From Physella acuta (lineage: Eukaryota > Mollusca > Gastropoda > Physidae), in contig NW_026732690.1 in assembly GCF_028476545.1 (NCBI RefSeq), forward strand, positions 62,001 through 126,000: a stretch of 64,000 nt of DNA, in the 5' to 3' direction. Under the pieces are notes generated by a model, which saw nothing but the letters and a program-made list of their open reading frames with translations, was not told where the DNA came from and searched no databases. The first letter of the stretch is position 1. Every line of letters begins with the position of its first letter. Positions 1 through 64,000 of the stretch are shown here, in pieces. The translations under genes were made by a program, and so were the position numbers.

Positions 1-398
1 TCAACTTGTCATTACGTCTGTCTTGTATTGTCAACTTGTAATTACGTCTGTGTTGTGTTGTCAACTTGTCATTACGTCTGTCTTGTATTGTCAACTTGTC
101 ATTACGTCTGTCTTGTATTGTCACCTTGTCATTTCGTCTGTCTGGTATTGTCAACTTGTCATTTCGTCTGTCTTGTGTTGTCAACTTGTCATTTCGTCTG
201 TCTTGTATTGTCACCTTGTCATTTCGTCTGTCTTGTATTGTCAACTTGTCATTTCGTCTGTCTTGTGTTGTCAACTTGTCATTTCGTCTGTCTTGTATTG
301 CCAACTTGTCATTTAATCTGTCGTGTAACAACTTGTCGTTACGTCTGTCTTGTATTGTCAACTTGTCATTTCGTCTGTCTTGTATTGTCAACTTGCCA
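1..398 (+). repeat. 30 bp minisatellite upstream of exon 1
   Basis: About 13 copies of a unit like TCAACTTGTCATTTCGTCTG TCTTGTATTG run into the left edge of the window. The last partial copy (TTGTCAACTTGCCACC) sits immediately before the exon 1 acceptor CTACTCAG, so the array abuts the splice site. The period is a multiple of three, which keeps all frames open without coding meaning. Confidence 0.9.
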
Positions 399-408
399 CC
401 CTACTCAG

Positions 409-58889
<58,481 letters not shown>

Positions 58890-59085
58890 GCTTGTGGCAG
58901 TTTTCAAACCCAGGAACCAAAAGTTCCAGTATGGAGTATATCTGCATACATATCAATAACTGCTTATATTGATTAATTCCATTATATTTGTTTAATTTTT
59001 AATCTGTGAATGTTGACTACACTGACTGATGACAGCTCCACAGATTCTTAAAATAAACCAATTTAGATTAACTCAGTTTTTTTTT
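58890..59085 (+). other. Dynein gene 3' UTR with poly(A) signal
   Basis: No coding sequence is seen after the stop. AATAAA occurs at 59052-59057 and is followed within 30 bases by a T-rich stretch, a normal arrangement for cleavage near 59070-59085. A second AATAAA at 59178-59183 could give a longer end. Confidence 0.55.
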
Positions 59086-59097
59086 GTTTTTCATTAA

Positions 59098-59544
59098 TTT
59101 ATTGCAGCAGCAGTTTAAGAAATCAATGTACAAAAAAGATTGAAAACATGTTGTAATTGTTAGCTTACCAGCCTATGAATAAAATCTATATAAAAAATTT
59201 TTTATCAAGCAAATTATTGAATTAGTGCAGGAATTAGCTTGTTTAAATAGAAATTAAAGCTAAAAAAAGCTACTAGAAAATCTAGCTAGTACTATCACAA
59301 CTATCAGATGTCTAAATAAATCACTAAAACTTACATAAAATTAAATAAATGATAAAGACTATAAATAAATTTACTCCTAAATAAAAAAAACCTAAAACCA
59401 TATAAAGCATCAATTCAAAACTTTTTGTTTATAACCTCTGAGTATTCTGTTACTAAAACAAACCTTAATACAAAATTTTAATCTGATTGCATAGAATTAA
59501 AGGTAAAGTACAGTATGATAAAAATATAAACCGTTAGGCCTTTT
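59098..59544 (-). other. Probable V-ATPase subunit a 3' UTR
   Basis: This is the stretch between the V-ATPase stop and the dynein 3' end. TTTATT at 59098-59103 (AATAAA on the minus strand) is the only clear poly(A) signal I found for this gene. If it is used, the two convergent transcripts would meet or overlap by some tens of bases. Otherwise this is AT-rich sequence with no other feature. Confidence 0.35.
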
Positions 59545-62500
59545 TTAGTTGGTGATTTCCTCTAGCGACTGCATGTTGAGGATGTGATTGAAACTAAAAG
59601 GCTGAAAGTGGTATCCTTCTCCCACGTAAAACTTGGACTGGAACTCTACCCAGTGCAGACGGAGAGTGTGGAGGAAAGCGCTCAGGCCCTCCATCAACAA
59701 CAAGATGGCCACCGTCAGATTAGCCCAGATGAAGAAAATAGCAAATACTACAACGGAGCCGCCATAGTTTCCCAGCAGGGTCAGGCCCAGCCTTAACACC
59801 ATGGTCCACAGAACCTCAGACAGCTCTGTGTAGGAAAAATTGGTGGCTTTAATATTTAGGAAATACTTTCAATTTTATTCAACATGCTATTACATTTTAT
59901 GCTATTTACTGTATGTAACATGGGATGGCGTGGTAGATTGTTTGGCTGCTTTTCCCTGAAAGATTTGAGTTCAAATTTCAGTTCGGACTTGTGATCATAT
60001 GACGTTCCTGTGTCCACCAAGCTCTGAAGGGTACCTGACTTAGTTGAGGAAAGTAAAGGTGGATGGGCATAGTGCTGACCACACTATCCGTTCATATGCT
60101 AAGGTCACATTAACAGGTGAGTTCTAATTCACTAGCCCCATGGACTGTCAAGCTTGAAAGGGCACTTTACTTATGGAAACATGACAGAAATTTAAAACAA
60201 ATATTGCATTACATTGTAATGTTTTGTTTATCTTAAAGAAGCAACAATTGCTGATACAAAAATATTCTCCAAAAAAAAATAATTATACACCCAAAATGTG
60301 AACCGCAAGATAAAAACTTACGCGCATGGGCCAAAGACAAAGCCCAAAGTCTCAGATATGAAGCAGTGTGAGAAATACAGCCCAGACAAAACTCTATTGT
60401 GTGTATAACTTGGTGTATTATTATCTCACCAGTTCCGTGCTAAAATACAAGAAAATATATAAATATTATAAAGTTGAAATTGTGTATGCTAGCTCAGTAT
60501 AAATGTAAAATTAAGGAGATAATGATACACTGATGACAATCCTCTCATTGTAATACATGTTCACAGTTGACTTAACATAGCTCTCATTGTCTATTGTTTT
60601 TGTAAAAAATATTACCTCTCCATGGCTTGATGCTCCACCAGTGTGATTTCCCTGAATCTCAGATGATGAGCCATTCTCATCCTGGATGTTAAAAAAGCTA
60701 TTATGTTAAGACATTTTTTTAAATATTTAAGCAAAACAAAGCATACTTTTTGGCAGATTGTTATACCAGCACAAAAAGGCTGTGAAAATTCTTATAATAA
60801 ACAGTTTATAATCAGCTCATTTTTCATACTTATTATAAAATACTATTGTACCATTTTCTGTATTAGTTTATTCATGGAGATAAATTTACACAGTTTTACA
60901 TTATTTGAATATTGAAGTTAATAATGCTCAAGGAATATCTATTCACAAATACACATAATAAGAGTAAATTCTACATTTAAAAATAGTTTAGTCTCTAGAT
61001 ACTAAAATAAATGTAAAATATATGTTAGATTATAATTCGGTTTAGTTACATACTTAAGTATACAAAAGTTATCAGCAAATATTTTAGTTGTTTTTTTTTT
61101 ATTAATAACCATAGGATTAGTTGAAAGCAAGCAAATGTTTACTTTAAAATGTTGGCATTAGTGGTAAACTGGTTGTTCAATTATTGGCAAGATTTAGCCG
61201 GTGCCAGATTTTTGTGTGCAGCCTGTTCAATCTTATATTGCCTATAAATATCTTAGCACTAACTTTTGTTAATGTCACTCTAGTAAATGATTTAAAAGGG
61301 TTAAATAATAAATTACTGTTTTAAAAACTTCGTTAAAATTATATGAGACTATTTCTAAGGTACAAAACAATGCTGAAACAGTTGTGGAATAACCATGCAG
61401 CCTTTTACAAAAACATCATAAAGCTTTCAAGAGATATTGTTTCATACATAAATTCAAGTTGTCAATGTAGTCAAAGTTAAGTGAGTAAAAAACTAAAAGC
61501 AATAAACAATGTTCAATGAAAATTATATTAAAAACAACTTGATTAAAAAATTTAACAGCATTCAGAATGTAATAGTAATCTACACCATATCGAATAGACG
61601 TTCTAACTTAGTTTTTCTCTGAAAATCTGTGAATTGAGAGCACACAAAAGATTAATGGATACTCTGTCACTTTTTGCATGCACATCTTAGTGTTAGTATG
61701 ATTTAATTAATAATTTATGGTTTCTACTACATGTATTTTTATAACCAACAGCCTATCCTGCAGAAGGTTAGGTTAGGAATCCTTTGTTTACAGAACTAAT
61801 AATAGATCCATCAAAAAGCATGCAAGAGTGAATAATGTTAGAACAAAATTCACAACATATGGGTTGTCTGTGATTTTGAAATGAAGATAGCAACGTTTCA
61901 AGCAGTCCTGAATATGATTAGCATTACAACAACATGTCTGGAGTAAATGAGTCCACTAAACTCTACGGATAATTGAACATTTTAAAATCAATATCACAAC
62001 ATTCACCACAAACAACATACTTAAATTATCATCTCCTGAGGAAAATAAAATTTGCTTCATAAGATCAAAGAAAACAAAATAAACTTGTCTAACTGGAAAC
62101 TGTTAGTTAATGGTTAAAATTTATAATTTGTTGCTTGCTGTTTGGCAAACAGGATTATTTTGACTAAAAATAATGAATAAAACATATATAAAAACCTTTA
62201 TAATAACAAGCTTTTAAATGCACTGAAAATAAGAAAACAAACCTGCTTTCTTTAATAAAAGCTTTGGTCACTCATGAGAACTTTTACATATTTTACATAT
62301 TTTTAAGTGTTCACTAGTATTTAATCTTGTTATCTGTCTTTTATAATTGAATACAATAAATTTTTAAATTAAATTTTAATGACTAAACTAATGTCTAAGA
62401 AGACAGTATTTGGAAAGTTATGTTCATTATTTCTATTTGTATCCTTGGTCACACAGTGATGTAATTTAAAGTTTTGTTGTTAAATGGGGAAATGTTTTTA

Positions 62501-63880
62501 ACCACTACTTACAACTGCCCCTATTTCTCAAATATTTTAATATTTTAAGCTTTTTGCTACTTAAAATGTTCAGATTTTTTTAAAGTCAAATGTAATTTAA
62601 TAAAATACTGGAAAAACCTGACAGAAAAAGAGCCATTTTATGATTTGATCTGTTTAAATGAAACATCAAGAAGAAAGAGAGTAAGGTGTGATTGAGGAAA
62701 TGTGTATTAGACAATGGGGGTTAATTTTTCAGTTCATGTACTCCTGGGTTGGTGTGGCAGGTTAAGAAAACATGCCTCAACATTCAAAGAGCCATCAGTG
62801 GCTCAAGGGCCATACATAAGTTCCATCATCCTTTCAGCAGGACTGTCAAAATTATTCTTTGTACAGGACTGTTAAATTTACCCTGTATACAGGACTGTTA
62901 AATTTATCCTGTGTACAGGACAGACAAATGAATTCTGTGTACAGGACAGACAAATGTATTCTGTGTACAGGACTGTCAAATGTATTTTGGGTAGAGGACT
63001 GTCAAATGTATTCTGTGTACAGGACTCTCAAATGTATTCTGTGTATAGGACTGTCAAATGTATTTTGGGTAGAGGACTGTCAAATGTATTCTGTGTACAG
63101 GACTCTCAAATGTATTCTGTGTATAGGACTGTTAAATTTATCCTGTGTACTGGGCTGACAAATGTATTGTGTACACACTTTTAGATTTTTCTTTTCGGCT
63201 CATGCAGTGGTGTTTTTACTTTTGATATTGACATTATTAATTAATCATGCAGTTAAAACATGACCATCTGTCTAAACTGTGCCCAACTCAGATGTATTAT
63301 ATGTTAGTGTGCTGTCTTGTTTTTCTTTTAGGTAACACATTTGCGTATAAGATAAAATATAAAAATTTATCTTTGTAAAAGAGTGTCAATCATTGTTCCA
63401 AGATAACAATGTATTGTTTCTATTTGACAACCAACAGTATTCATAGCTAAAAACCAGCTGAATCAAACTTTTGCGTACAAGCCCATTAGATGTTAATAAA
63501 CACTTTTGAGCATCTCTTTCACCTCATTCAACCATCTCTGTTTTAAGATTTGACAAAACATAAAGCTGAACTTACTTTTGCTGGCTCTACTTCATTGTGG
63601 ATCAATGACTCATGATCAATGTGGCGTCTCTGAAAATAAAATACTCATGTATTTATTGTTAAAGAAAAAAACAGAACACTTCTCTTTCAACTTTTTCTAA
63701 AATGAAGGAAATTTTTAATACATGATGAAAATGTGATTTTGTATTCTTTTGTTGATGGCTTTACTCTCACGACCTTACCGTAAGTCTTTTCTTGATGAAG
63801 ATTAAATAAATTGGCTTCACAAACAACAAAACAGGAACTGAAAGAATGGCCAGGGCAAACATAGCCATCTGTACAGTTTT
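59545..63880 (-). CDS. ATP6V0A1: V-type H+-ATPase subunit a (116 kDa), C-terminal five exons
   Basis: Subunit a is the membrane stator of the V-ATPase and forms the proton half-channels beside the c-ring. Exons, read on the minus strand: 63880-63779, 63629-63576, 60681-60616, 60439-60322, 59825-59545; 618 coding nt plus stop (TAA at 59547-59545), 206 residues. Exon 1 of this set is a membrane helix ([19 protein letters not shown]). The next two ([18 protein letters not shown] and [16 protein letters not shown]) form the variable cytosolic loop. Then come [14 protein letters not shown] and [20 protein letters not shown]; the R of YLRLW is the residue known from yeast Vph1 (Arg735) as essential for proton transport. 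The last helix is followed by [20 protein letters not shown] and a short tail ending LEEITN. About 600 N-terminal residues lie beyond the right edge. Vertebrate isoform assignment (a1-a4) is not possible here; a1 is the usual invertebrate label. Confidence 0.93.
59923..60165 (+). mobile_element. SINE in V-ATPase intron (plus orientation)
   Basis: It starts GGATGGCGTGGTAGATTGTTTGG with a B-box-like GAGTTCAAATTTC. The body is GTCCACCAAGCTCTGAAGGGTACCTGACTTAG and GCATAGTGCTGACCACACTATCC. The 40377 element matches it over nearly its whole length. Relative to the V-ATPase gene it is antisense. Confidence 0.75.
60682..63575 (-). other. Large V-ATPase intron
   Basis: 2.9 kb of AT-rich sequence between the two loop exons. 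Apart from the 26 bp array at 62850-63178 I see no coding exon. A short alternative exon cannot be excluded. Confidence 0.5.
62850..63178 (+). repeat. 26 bp minisatellite in V-ATPase intron
   Basis: About 13 copies of AGGACTGTCAAATGTATTCTGTGTAC (variants TTTTGGGTAG and TTAAATTTATCC). It is 400 bases from the nearest exon and unrelated to any junction. Confidence 0.93.
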
Positions 63881-64000
63881 CTGTAAACCAATAAAATGTT
63901 TTCTTGATATAAAACTTTTACAAAAAGTAATTAAAATTGAGATTATTGTAAACCCTACAAAAAGCTTGTCAATTGCACTAATAGAAAACATTTTCAAAAT

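Overview
The window is animal nuclear DNA. It is AT-rich outside its exons and dense with GT-AG introns, and it carries tandem repeats, tRNA-derived SINEs and small hAT-like elements. The proteins are clearly metazoan, and the short GC-poor exons and the CTAGATCT-rich intron would suit a mollusc, most likely a gastropod. The species cannot be fixed from the sequence alone.

Two genes are present. The first fills about 92% of the window on the + strand (409-58889). It is an axonemal outer-arm beta-type dynein heavy chain of the DNAH9/DNAH11/DNAH17 clade. I traced 73 coding exons with GT-AG borders, consistent phases and no internal stop. They total 12,847 nt and encode a continuous 4,281 residues. 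The first roughly 180-200 residues and the promoter lie upstream of base 1. All parts follow in order: tail, linker, AAA1-AAA4 with their P-loops, the coiled-coil stalk with the microtubule-binding tip, AAA5, AAA6, and the C-terminal domain ending at the stop. The second gene, on the - strand (59545-63880), is the 3' end of the V-type H+-ATPase subunit a gene: five exons, 206 residues, including the transmembrane helix with the essential arginine. The two genes converge, with 655 bp between their stop codons.

Layout: 1-24.3 kb holds exons 1-11, with introns made almost wholly of minisatellites (about 17 kb). 24.3-41 kb holds exons 12-41, with AT-rich ordinary introns and a few short arrays. 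41-59 kb holds exons 42-73, with several further short arrays. 59-64 kb is the V-ATPase gene.

The most unusual feature is that many of these minisatellites are built from the splice junction beside them. Arrays downstream of an exon repeat the exon's last bases plus its 5' splice site. Arrays upstream of an exon repeat its 3' splice site plus its first bases. I can see this at about 20 junctions, in states from single duplications to an array of more than 200 units. The result is hundreds of decoy splice sites in one ciliary gene. Some decoys stay in the reading frame and could lengthen the protein.
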